The position numbers were made by a program, and so were the translations under genes. The notes beneath the pieces were generated by a model. It did not search any database. It saw only the letters and a program-made list of their open reading frames with translations, and had not been told where the DNA came from. From an uncultured Desulfobacteraceae bacterium (GTDB taxonomy: Bacteria; Desulfobacterota; Desulfobacteria; Desulfobacterales; Desulfobacteraceae), in contig CAJWHT010000001.1 of assembly GCA_913041495.1 (NCBI GenBank), positions 1-64,000 of the forward strand: a stretch of DNA of 64,000 nucleotides. The letters are read 5' to 3'. This document shows positions 1 through 7,746 of the stretch, in pieces (position 1 is the stretch's first letter; every line of letters begins with the position of its first letter).

Positions 1-1
1 A

Positions 2-268
2 TCAACTACTAATTTTATAAATATTAATTATAATTTTGATGTTCAAAAAAATTCTATCTTAAAAAATTATAAAATTGATAATAATTCAAATAGTAATGTA
101 AAATATTCTTTTAGTAATATTAATCAAGATTCTAATAGTGTATCAGAAATATTCCTTCTATCATCTGGATCAGAATTTATAAAAAATGAAATAAGTTGTA
201 ATCTTAATGGAAAATATGCTTCAGCATTTATAAATGGAATCTTTATATTAAATGAATCAAAGCATCAT
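2..268 (+). pseudogene. sufD: SufD C-terminal fragment, AT-rich foreign DNA
   Basis: Frame 2 is open from the first base and encodes an Asn/Lys/Ile-rich peptide. Its end (GSEFIKNEISCNLNGKYASAFINGIF, then LNESKHHE) fits the beta-helical core of SufD, a scaffold subunit of the SufBCD iron-sulfur cluster assembly complex, just before the conserved His-containing strand. Codon use is extremely AT-rich, as in SAR11-like or other reduced alphaproteobacterial genomes, and unlike everything after about position 270. The frame happens to run on into the ABC ATPase, but the homology stops at HHE. Family assignment is from memory of the SufD pattern; the source organism is a guess. Confidence 0.6.
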
Positions 269-301
269 GAATACGGGACACAGCCCCCGCCAATACTTGA
301 G

Positions 302-952
302 GTGGCATCGGTAAACAAATCCTTTGCCCAGCCGGGGGCAGGCCCCCTCCAGGTCCTGACCGACATAAGGTTCCGTATTGACAGGGGACGGACAACCGCC
401 ATTGTGGGACATTCCGGGAGCGGTAAAACCACTTTGCTTTCCCTGATCGCCGGGCTTGACCGGCCGGACTCCGGGAACATTATCCTGGCGGGCAACGACC
501 TGAACGAAATGGACCAGGACCGGCTGGCCAGATACCGGGCCGCAAAGATCGGCATCATTTTTCAGCAGTTCCACCTCATGCCCCACCTGACCGCCGGTGA
601 AAACATCAGCCTGCCCCTTGAAATCCGGAAGGCGCAACAGATAGAGGAACGTACCCATGCCATGCTCCGCAAGGTGGGGTTGTGGGATCGCCGCAATCAC
701 CTGCCCGGTCAGTTGTCCGGCGGGGAATGCCAGCGGGTGGCCATTGCCAGGGCACTGGTGGTGACACCGGATCTCATCCTTGCGGACGAACCCACGGGGA
801 ACCTGGACACGGAAACCGGGCAGATCGTTGCCCGTCTGCTGTTCGATCTGGTGGAGCAGGAAGAAAAAAGCATGGTTCTGGTGACCCACAACCCTGAGCT
901 TGCCGCCCGCTGCCACCAGGTTCGGCATCTTGAAAAAGGGCGGCTGGTCTGA
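302..952 (+). CDS. ABC transporter ATP-binding protein (YbbA/LolD-like)
   Basis: ATPase of a MacB/LolD/YbbA-type ABC system, cytoplasmic partner of the following FtsX-type permease. Walker A (GHSGSGKTT), Q-loop (IIFQQFHLMP), signature (LSGGECQRVAIARAL), Walker B (LILADEPTGNLD) and the switch His (VTHN) are all visible. The GTG at 302 is only the first start codon in the ORF track: homology clearly begins earlier (PPPILEVASVNKSF), so the native start lies at or before the chimeric junction near 265-275 and has probably been lost. The stop TGA overlaps the permease ATG by one base, indicating a two-gene operon. Substrate unknown; relatives handle lipoproteins or lipids rather than small solutes. 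Confidence 0.9.
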   Translation: MASVNKSFAQPGAGPLQVLTDIRFRIDRGRTTAIVGHSGSGKTTLLSLIAGLDRPDSGNIILAGNDLNEMDQDRLARYRAAKIGIIFQQFHLMPHLTAGENISLPLEIRKAQQIEERTHAMLRKVGLWDRRNHLPGQLSGGECQRVAIARALVVTPDLILADEPTGNLDTETGQIVARLLFDLVEQEEKSMVLVTHNPELAARCHQVRHLEKGRLV

Positions 953-3594
953 TGTTCTGGGTCCGGATGGCCATACGGGAACTTCGGGTGACCCGGGGAT
1001 TCAGCCTTTTTTTCATTCTCAACCTGTCCATCGGCCTGGCCGGCTTTGTTGCGGTTCAGTCTTTCGGCCGTTCCCTGGACCGGCATATGGACCGGAATCT
1101 CAGGGAAATTCTGACGGCAGATCTGGTGCTCACCGCCACGTCGCCCATGACACCCGAAGAATCCGTCCTGACACAGGAGGTCCTTGGGCCTGAAAAGGAC
1201 GCGGCCCGGCTGGTGGCATTTTACACGATGATCCGGCCCATGGGTACGGCAGGGGGGACGGATCCTGCGAATGCGGATAATCCCGGCAGCCGCCCGCCGG
1301 CCCGGCTGGTCAGGGTGATGGCCGTTGACAGGGCCTATCCCCTGTACGGAAAGTTCATCCTGGAAAACAATATCGATCCTTTAGTGCTCCAGGCCTCTCC
1401 CGGATTGTTCATGACCCGGGATACCGCCCTGACCCTCGGGCTGCGGGATGAGGCCGGTTTCGCCGTCCCCCTGCGGCTGGGGGAAAAGGACTTTCATATC
1501 CGGGGCTTTTTTCTGGAAGATCCGGACAAGTCCCTCACTGCCGTAGACCTTGCCCCGAAGGTTTATATGGGCCTGGAACAGCTGGACGGTACCGGCCTGG
1601 TCCGGTTCGGCAGCCGGATTCGTTATTTTTACTGCTATACCTTTCCCGAAGGGCGGGATGTGCCGGCCCTCAGCCGGAAACTTTCGGCCCGGTTTTTCGA
1701 ACACAGCCGGGGCAAGCCTAGGATCAACATTTTCGACACCCGGGATGTCAACCGGCGGTTGGGGCGTCTCACCGGATATTTCACCGGCTATATGGGGCTG
1801 GTATCCATCGTGGCCCTTTTTCTGGCCGGGATCTCAGGGGCCTATCTGTTTCGGGGGGTGGTGACGTTGAAGCAGAAGCAGATGGCCATTCTCATGAGTA
1901 CCGGGGCCATCCGCCGGGAGATCTACGGGATGGTCAGTCTTCAGTTAATCCTCCTGGGCAGCCTGGCATCTATGCTGGCCGTCGCTGCGGCCTACTTTTT
2001 AATGCCGGCCTTTCCCGTTATTTTTAAGGGACTGGTGCCGGAGGGGCTTGATCTTGCCATTGATCCCCTTTCCGTGCTGCTGGCCCTGGGTATGGGCATG
2101 GGGGGCAGTCTTCTGTTCTGCCTGCCGGTATTTGCACGGCTGTTCAGCTTCAAACCCGGGGCTCTGCTCCAGGACGTTCACGCCTATGGCGGGGAAAACA
2201 CCGGCAGTGCAACCCATCGCAGATTTGATGTACTTCGGCGGGGACTTGCCTTTATTCCCGGGCTTGCCGCCTTTTTCGGAGTCTCCGTGTTGGTGGCCGG
2301 ATCACCCAGGGACGGCCTGGTGTTTGCCTGCGGTTTTATCCTGGCTTTGGCCCTGCTGTCCGTTGCCGGCGGGGGCGTCTTTTACTTTTGCGGTATCCTG
2401 GCCCGGCGGCCGGGACGGTCTCCGGTCCTGAAGATCGCCTTCCGGAATCTTTTCAGAAACCGCTGGTCCTCCCTGTCCTGTTTTGTGACCATTTCCATGG
2501 GGGTGTTTCTGATTTCCCTGATTCCCCAGATTCAGAAGGGACTGGAATCCGAGATTATGCGGCCGGAAGGGCTGAAATTGCCTGTGTTTTTTTTGGTGGA
2601 TATCCAGGACGAGCAGAAACAGCCCCTGATGGATTTTTTGAGCGGACAGCCCGGGGAACTTACCCATATTTCCCCGGTGGTGAACGGACGGATTCAAAAG
2701 ATCAACGGCCGTCCATTTTTTGAACACGGCAGCGACACGGAACCTTCCCGCGGCCGTGTGAACCGGATGCGGGGGCGGCGCCTGGAGTTTATCTTTTCAT
2801 ACCGCAAAGAGCTGGCAGATTCGGAGACCCTGGTCAAAGGACGACCCATGACCCGTAACCCTTGGGTGTTCGGCAGCGCGGCGCCCTTTGAAATATCAAT
2901 GGCCGTCTCTTTTGCAGACCGGTTCGGGTTCAAGATCGGGGATGTCATTGAATTTGATGTCCAGGGGATTCCCCTTACCGGCCGGGTGGTGAATCTGAGA
3001 AAAGTCCGGTGGAACTCCTTTCAGCCCAACTTTTTTCTCCTGTTCCAGGATGGTGTGCTCAACGATGCCCCCAAAACTTACCTGGGTGCCATCTCCAATG
3101 TGGCCCCGGACCTTCGGGCGGCCCTCAAAAACAACCTGGTGGACAGGTTTTCCAACATTTCCGTGATTGACGTGACCCAGACGGCTGCCACCATTCTCGG
3201 GGTAACGGACCGTCTTTCGCTCTCCGTTAGGTTCATGGCGTGGCTGGCCATCGGTGCCGGCCTGGTGTCCATATTCTCCATTGCCCGGCACGAGGCCCGG
3301 AAGAACCGGAACCAGATCAACCTTCTCAAAGTGCTGGGGTGCGGCCGCACCACCTTACAGGGGATCAGCCTTTTGGAATTCGGTTTTATCGGATTTACGG
3401 CAAGTCTCTTTGCCCTGGCCCTGAGTGCCGGATTCTCCCTGGGGATTTCCTGGTGGTTTTTCGATAACCTGTGGCGGTTCGATGCCTTTTATCTTGCCGC
3501 CATCCTCACCCTGGCCACGGGGGTGTGCATGGGCACCGGCCTTGCGGCGGTCCGCCGGGTGGCAAACGCCCGTCCATTAGACTTATTGAATTAG
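952..3594 (+). CDS. FtsX-like ABC transporter permease (YbbP-like)
   Basis: 880-aa inner-membrane permease with the large architecture of YbbP: an N-terminal TM segment (about 18-38), a long extracytoplasmic domain, a first FtsX/MacB core of three TMs (about 275-400), two more helices, a second extracytoplasmic domain and a final FtsX core (about 755-870) ending in ARPLDLL. Such permeases do not form a pore; they use ATP hydrolysis to drive movements of their periplasmic domains. The gene starts inside the stop codon of the ATPase gene, so the two are translationally coupled. It converges on the chemotaxis gene with about 20 bases between. Substrate not inferable. Confidence 0.88.
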   Translation: MFWVRMAIRELRVTRGFSLFFILNLSIGLAGFVAVQSFGRSLDRHMDRNLREILTADLVLTATSPMTPEESVLTQEVLGPEKDAARLVAFYTMIRPMGTAGGTDPANADNPGSRPPARLVRVMAVDRAYPLYGKFILENNIDPLVLQASPGLFMTRDTALTLGLRDEAGFAVPLRLGEKDFHIRGFFLEDPDKSLTAVDLAPKVYMGLEQLDGTGLVRFGSRIRYFYCYTFPEGRDVPALSRKLSARFFEHSRGKPRINIFDTRDVNRRLGRLTGYFTGYMGLVSIVALFLAGISGAYLFRGVVTLKQKQMAILMSTGAIRREIYGMVSLQLILLGSLASMLAVAAAYFLMPAFPVIFKGLVPEGLDLAIDPLSVLLALGMGMGGSLLFCLPVFARLFSFKPGALLQDVHAYGGENTGSATHRRFDVLRRGLAFIPGLAAFFGVSVLVAGSPRDGLVFACGFILALALLSVAGGGVFYFCGILARRPGRSPVLKIAFRNLFRNRWSSLSCFVTISMGVFLISLIPQIQKGLESEIMRPEGLKLPVFFLVDIQDEQKQPLMDFLSGQPGELTHISPVVNGRIQKINGRPFFEHGSDTEPSRGRVNRMRGRRLEFIFSYRKELADSETLVKGRPMTRNPWVFGSAAPFEISMAVSFADRFGFKIGDVIEFDVQGIPLTGRVVNLRKVRWNSFQPNFFLLFQDGVLNDAPKTYLGAISNVAPDLRAALKNNLVDRFSNISVIDVTQTAATILGVTDRLSLSVRFMAWLAIGAGLVSIFSIARHEARKNRNQINLLKVLGCGRTTLQGISLLEFGFIGFTASLFALALSAGFSLGISWWFFDNLWRFDAFYLAAILTLATGVCMGTGLAAVRRVANARPLDLLN

Positions 3595-3614
3595 GCATTT
3601 CCGCAATGATGACC

Positions 3615-5972
3615 TTATCTGTCGCGGTTTTTCAACCGGCCTTTAAGGTCTGCCGCAAGATCGGCCTGTTCCCGGCTGAAGCCGGTGGCCTCCTCCGCCG
3701 ACCGGACAAGGGCATCGGACCGGTCTGCCACGCCTCTTATACTCTCTAGGATACCGGAGACAAAGTCCAGGTTGGCGCTGACTTTGCCGCTGACCTCGGA
3801 GATTCCTTCGGATGCTTCCCCTACGTTTTCCGCAATCTTCCGGGTGGCGTCGGACTGGGTGTCCACGGCCTGGGCGATGGAGGTCACCATCTCATTGCCG
3901 TTGTGGATGGTATCCGAAATCAGTTGGATCTGCCGGATCATCTCGTCAGAAACCGTGTTGATATGACCCACCTTGTCCCGGATATCCTCGGTGGCTTCCG
4001 CCGTCTGGCGGGCCAGGGCCTGGATTTCCGTGGCCACGACGGCAAAGCCTTTGCCGGCTTCCCCGGCCCGTGCCGCTTCAATGGTGGCATTCAACCCCAG
4101 CAGTTTGGTCTGCTCGGAGATTTCATTGATGGCATGGGTGACATTGTCGATGGCATTGGCGGCTTTGCCAAGCTCCGACACTTTTTGGGTGGTGCTTCTG
4201 GCCTCGGTGACGGCTTTTTCGGTCACTTCCCTGGCATTTTCCGAGTTTTTGGCAATCTCTCCGATACTGTCAGTGATTCCCCCGGCGGCGCTTGAGATCG
4301 TGTTGAGGTTGGTGGAGGCCTGGGACATGAACCGGGATACCCGTTCTATATTGTTGTGAACGATCCGGGCTGACTCAAGGATTTCGCCGGCCTGGGTGTG
4401 GCTTTCGCCTCCCTGGGTTTTGATGTCCGCCATGATTTCCGGCAGCCGGGACAGGTTCTGTTCCAAGTGGCTGATCCGGGAGGTGAATTCCAGGATAAAA
4501 TCCGGACAGGAGACTGATTCGTCTTTTGTTTTGCCTTCTGTTTTATCTACGGATGAGCTGCCGCGTCTGCGGGTCATTACATAAATGAAACAAAGGACCA
4601 TCAACAGCAGGAAGCAGGCCATGCTGGTCATCACAAAAGCCCTGCGGCTTTTACCCAATTCGGCAACGCCCTGCCGCAGGTCTTTCAGGTGGCCGGCGGT
4701 TTCCCCGGCCAGCCGGGCAGGATCCGTCGTGTTTGCGTCGGCACCAATGGCTGCCACCGCCTCATCCAGCCGTTGCCCGGCTGCCGTGATATGGGCCATA
4801 AGTGCCGGAATGTCAATCGTTCCGGGAACCTCCGGTGAAAAGCGCTGATCCACTGCAGCTTTGGAAAAAGGATCATTGGCCATGTGGCGGGAGATATCCT
4901 CAAGGGCCTTGTCACGCATGTCAGGAAAGAGGCTGTTGTGAATGGTTGCCTCCCAGTTTTCCTGCTCCGGCATCATGGCCAGAAGGGCGGATGCGCTTAA
5001 CACCGGGGCGGTATCCGGAAATTGCCTGGTCCACTCTGAAAGGGCGTCGGTGGAAGGGAGCCTGTCAAGCAGGTCTCTGAGTTCCCGGAGCGTTGCCAGG
5101 TCTTTCAGGGGGGTAAAACTGGTTATTAGATCCGATCTGGCCGTTGCGTCCGTGACCGTATTGGAGAGATCGGCCAGGGCCTTGGATATCTGCTGGTCCC
5201 GTTGATTGATCAGGACCATGAGTGCCTCCCGGTCCGGCTGGGGCAATGCATCGACGGCTGCGATAATCTCCGGTGCTGCAAGAATCCTTCGGATCTCTTT
5301 GATCTTGTCCGTGATCCTCTGGGGGTCAGGCAGGGCCTCTGCCAGATCTTTGGCCTTTGACAGACGGTTGAGGCCGGTCAGCCGCTTCATGAGGCCGTCC
5401 GCTTCTTTTTTGCGGGGAAGGCCGGCCAGAGCTTGTTGAAGGTCCGTATGTACGTTTGTGTATACCTGGATATAGGTATCCAGACGGTCCGATGTGTCGG
5501 AGAGTGTGTCCTGGTCCGGTTGCTCTGCCGCCAGAGCGCTGAGCCGATCCAGGCCGTCCGCCGCAATGATGCGGTCCACCGTATCTCGGATTTCCCCGAG
5601 TCTGGCTGCCCGTTCTCCGGCCTCAGCCTTCAGCCATTGGCGGTTTTTTTCGTGCCGGGTGTCCAGGGTCTGTACGGTGGTTTGGTGGGCAGCGATGATA
5701 TGGGTTGCTCTTTCAAAGGCTCCGGCCAGTTCTTTGGTTATGGCCCCTGTTGCATCATGGATCTTCTTTTCCCTTTTGGCATGCTGCTGCGCCATGTCGG
5801 CGACAAGTGCTTTGATTTGCTCCAGCCGGCCTTCCTGGGCCATGATGTCAGCGACAGTGTCCGGTGGCAGGGTCTGGCTGTTCCACACCACTATGATAAG
5901 GCCGATGAATGCGGCCGTCAGGAGCATAAAAGGAATGATCGACCGTCTTCTGTCCGTATTGAGAAACGCCAT
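3615..5972 (-). CDS. Methyl-accepting chemotaxis protein
   Basis: 785-aa transmembrane chemoreceptor. TM1 lies at about 11-30 (SIIPFMLLTAAFIGLIIVVW) and TM2 at about 445-468, enclosing a mostly helical periplasmic domain of more than 400 residues that matches no Cache or 4HB ligand domain I recognise. The cytoplasmic tip is canonical (INEISEQTKLLGLNATIEAA, then AGEAGKGFAVVATEI), so CheA/CheW coupling is expected. I see no HAMP domain after TM2: a short charged linker leads straight into the coiled coil. There is no C-terminal CheR/CheB-tethering pentapeptide. AAAGGAG precedes the ATG at good spacing. Monocistronic; ligand unknown. Confidence 0.93.
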   Translation of the reverse strand: MAFLNTDRRRSIIPFMLLTAAFIGLIIVVWNSQTLPPDTVADIMAQEGRLEQIKALVADMAQQHAKREKKIHDATGAITKELAGAFERATHIIAAHQTTVQTLDTRHEKNRQWLKAEAGERAARLGEIRDTVDRIIAADGLDRLSALAAEQPDQDTLSDTSDRLDTYIQVYTNVHTDLQQALAGLPRKKEADGLMKRLTGLNRLSKAKDLAEALPDPQRITDKIKEIRRILAAPEIIAAVDALPQPDREALMVLINQRDQQISKALADLSNTVTDATARSDLITSFTPLKDLATLRELRDLLDRLPSTDALSEWTRQFPDTAPVLSASALLAMMPEQENWEATIHNSLFPDMRDKALEDISRHMANDPFSKAAVDQRFSPEVPGTIDIPALMAHITAAGQRLDEAVAAIGADANTTDPARLAGETAGHLKDLRQGVAELGKSRRAFVMTSMACFLLLMVLCFIYVMTRRRGSSSVDKTEGKTKDESVSCPDFILEFTSRISHLEQNLSRLPEIMADIKTQGGESHTQAGEILESARIVHNNIERVSRFMSQASTNLNTISSAAGGITDSIGEIAKNSENAREVTEKAVTEARSTTQKVSELGKAANAIDNVTHAINEISEQTKLLGLNATIEAARAGEAGKGFAVVATEIQALARQTAEATEDIRDKVGHINTVSDEMIRQIQLISDTIHNGNEMVTSIAQAVDTQSDATRKIAENVGEASEGISEVSGKVSANLDFVSGILESIRGVADRSDALVRSAEEATGFSREQADLAADLKGRLKNRDR

Positions 5973-6195
5973 GGGTACTCCTTTAAAAACGGATAAGGTT
6001 TCGCCATTATGTCTAAAGATTCGAATTCATATAAAATAATATTTTAACTTGTTCCGGGTCAATCTTATGTGAGAAAAATATGAAATCAATTGGCGGTAAG
6101 GTGTGCCTAAATTTATCGTCGCCGGATTGATTTTATCCCATTTATCCTTACCTTAATTGGCACAGTTTCCCCTACCCCCAACCAAGGAGGACCCT

Positions 6196-6384
6196 ATGAC
6201 CTATGAAAGCCTGATGGAAAAATACAGAACAAAAGATTCATTCATATACGGCAGAAGCGTCATCCAGATCGTGGATAAGGAAACATTCACGGAGGAGGGT
6301 GTCCGTAAAACGAATTTTTATTATCAGACGGACCGCCTGAACCGGGGCGTCATTACGGTGGTCAACGACCCTGCCGGTGCTTGA
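6196..6384 (+). CDS. Small hypothetical protein (62 aa)
   Basis: The ORF track starts at 6157, but a perfect AAGGAGG Shine-Dalgarno at 6184-6190 places the start at ATG 6196 (MTYESLMEKYRTKD). The product is a small soluble protein without TM segment or signal peptide and with alternating beta-like sequence (SFIYGRSVIQIVDKETFTEE; RGVITVVNDP). No family recognised. It stands alone between the divergent chemoreceptor and the binding-protein/kinase pair and is closed by a strong hairpin about 50 bases downstream, so it is probably its own transcript. The strong ribosome site and codon use argue that it is real. Confidence 0.65.
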   Translation: MTYESLMEKYRTKDSFIYGRSVIQIVDKETFTEEGVRKTNFYYQTDRLNRGVITVVNDPAGA

Positions 6385-6436
6385 GGTTTTACCTGTAATA
6401 TCGTAAGTCCCTCCGTGCCGCCTATGGGGCTGCTCT

Positions 6437-6476
6437 AAATTTAAATCGGGTGCCCGGGAGTACCCGATTTAAATTT
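6437..6476 (+). terminator. Perfect 15-bp stem hairpin, terminator-like
   Basis: AAATTTAAATCGGGT and ACCCGATTTAAATTT pair perfectly around a 10-base loop and are followed by TTATT. Position after the 62-aa gene suggests a terminator. The A/T-rich stem base and short T-run make it a weaker than usual intrinsic terminator; it could also act as an mRNA 3'-end stabiliser. Confidence 0.6.
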
Positions 6477-6606
6477 TATTGAATTCCCCTTTCTTTTTTC
6501 ATAGATGTTTTTGCTTAGTGCGGTATTATAGGATACGCTAATATAATTTCCGTTTGATAGGTAAAGAAAATCAGCGCATTAACCAATGCTTGGGAGTGTC
6601 AATGCT

Positions 6607-7746
6607 ATGACTGCCGTTAAAATGTCGTTCCTTGGGATCGCAGGGGGTGTATTCTGTGCCGTCCTTTTCTTCTATTTTAAACCGGAACCGGAGCCGTTTA
6701 GGATCGGTTACGTGGGAAGCATCTCAGGGAAATATGCCGCCATGGGAACCTCTGCCAGAAACGGGGCATTGCTGGCGGCAGAACAAATCAATGAAAACGG
6801 TGGTGTTCTGGGCAGGCCCCTGGAACTTGTGATCATGGATGACGGGGGGGATCCGTCCCGCACCCTGGAGGTGTTCCAGGCGCTTTACGACCAAGGGATA
6901 AATATCATTATCGGTCCGTTTACAACGGCATGTGCCACACGTATTTTACCCTTTGTGAACCAGCAAGGTATACTGACAATAGGGCCTGCCACCGCCGGTG
7001 AAAACCTGGCCGCGCAGGATGATTTCTTTATCAAGCTTTTTCCCTCCACAAAGATATTCGGACAGAAGATCGGCGAGCTTGCCGTGCACATGGGGCTGAG
7101 CAAAATGGCCATCATAACGGATCACCGGAATAAAACATTCGGTGACACCATGGTTCAGGGGTTTCGACCCATATTTGAGACGGAAGGGAGAACCGTGACC
7201 GGGCTTGTGGAGTACTTTTCTTCGAACAGCACCAGCCATGCCGACCTGGCGGAAATTGCCCTGAACGGTTCTCCGGATGGGGTTTTTATCATCTCCAGTC
7301 CCATAGATACCGCGCTTCTTTCTCAGAATATGAAGCGGCTGGAACCTGATCTTCAGTTGTTTACAGCGCCGTGGGCAGTTGCAACGCAGTTGATAGAAAA
7401 TGGCGGTAAGGCAGTAGAGGGCTTAAGGTTTTACGCCCCCTATATTTCCGAAAGCAAGGCCCCGGAATACCAGGTATTTACCAGGATATACCAAAACCGA
7501 TTCAGTGAACCCAATACGCACGTATCCATTTTTAATTATGAGGCGGTAAAATTTTTGGCAAAAGGATTGGAAAACGCGGCGTCTGAGGCGCCGTCCGATG
7601 TAAAGGCGGCCCTGCTCGGTTTGGATCGCTTTCAGGGGCTGCAGACAGTGTTTCGGCTGGACCGAAACGGCGATGCCGGCCGGCCGGTGTTTCTTCATCA
7701 TATCAAGGATAGAAAATTTACGCCGCTGCCCCAGTTGACCGAATGA
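6607..7746 (+). CDS. Periplasmic LivK-type binding protein, sensor-kinase partner
   Basis: Type I periplasmic binding protein (Peripla_BP_6/LivK family). An N-terminal hydrophobic segment (FLGIAGGVFCAVLFFYF) acts as signal peptide or membrane anchor, followed by the usual opening (FRIGYVGSISGKYAAMGTSA) and IIIGPFTTACATRILPFVN. GGGAG at 6592-6596 favours ATG 6607 over 6586. The gene overlaps the downstream hybrid histidine kinase by four bases (ATGA), and no permease or ATPase genes are present. The likely role is therefore ligand capture for signalling, not transport. Ligand unknown; the family binds branched-chain amino acids, amides or aromatic acids. Confidence 0.87.
   Translation: MTAVKMSFLGIAGGVFCAVLFFYFKPEPEPFRIGYVGSISGKYAAMGTSARNGALLAAEQINENGGVLGRPLELVIMDDGGDPSRTLEVFQALYDQGINIIIGPFTTACATRILPFVNQQGILTIGPATAGENLAAQDDFFIKLFPSTKIFGQKIGELAVHMGLSKMAIITDHRNKTFGDTMVQGFRPIFETEGRTVTGLVEYFSSNSTSHADLAEIALNGSPDGVFIISSPIDTALLSQNMKRLEPDLQLFTAPWAVATQLIENGGKAVEGLRFYAPYISESKAPEYQVFTRIYQNRFSEPNTHVSIFNYEAVKFLAKGLENAASEAPSDVKAALLGLDRFQGLQTVFRLDRNGDAGRPVFLHHIKDRKFTPLPQLTE

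Noticed and set aside
257-928. 223-aa minus-strand ORF over the ABC ATPase
   Set aside because: The plus strand carries every ABC motif, so the minus ORF is a shadow.
6155-6180. Sigma54-like promoter (TGGCAC) before the 62-aa gene
   Set aside because: The -12 element does not follow at the required spacing (no TTGCA-like sequence).
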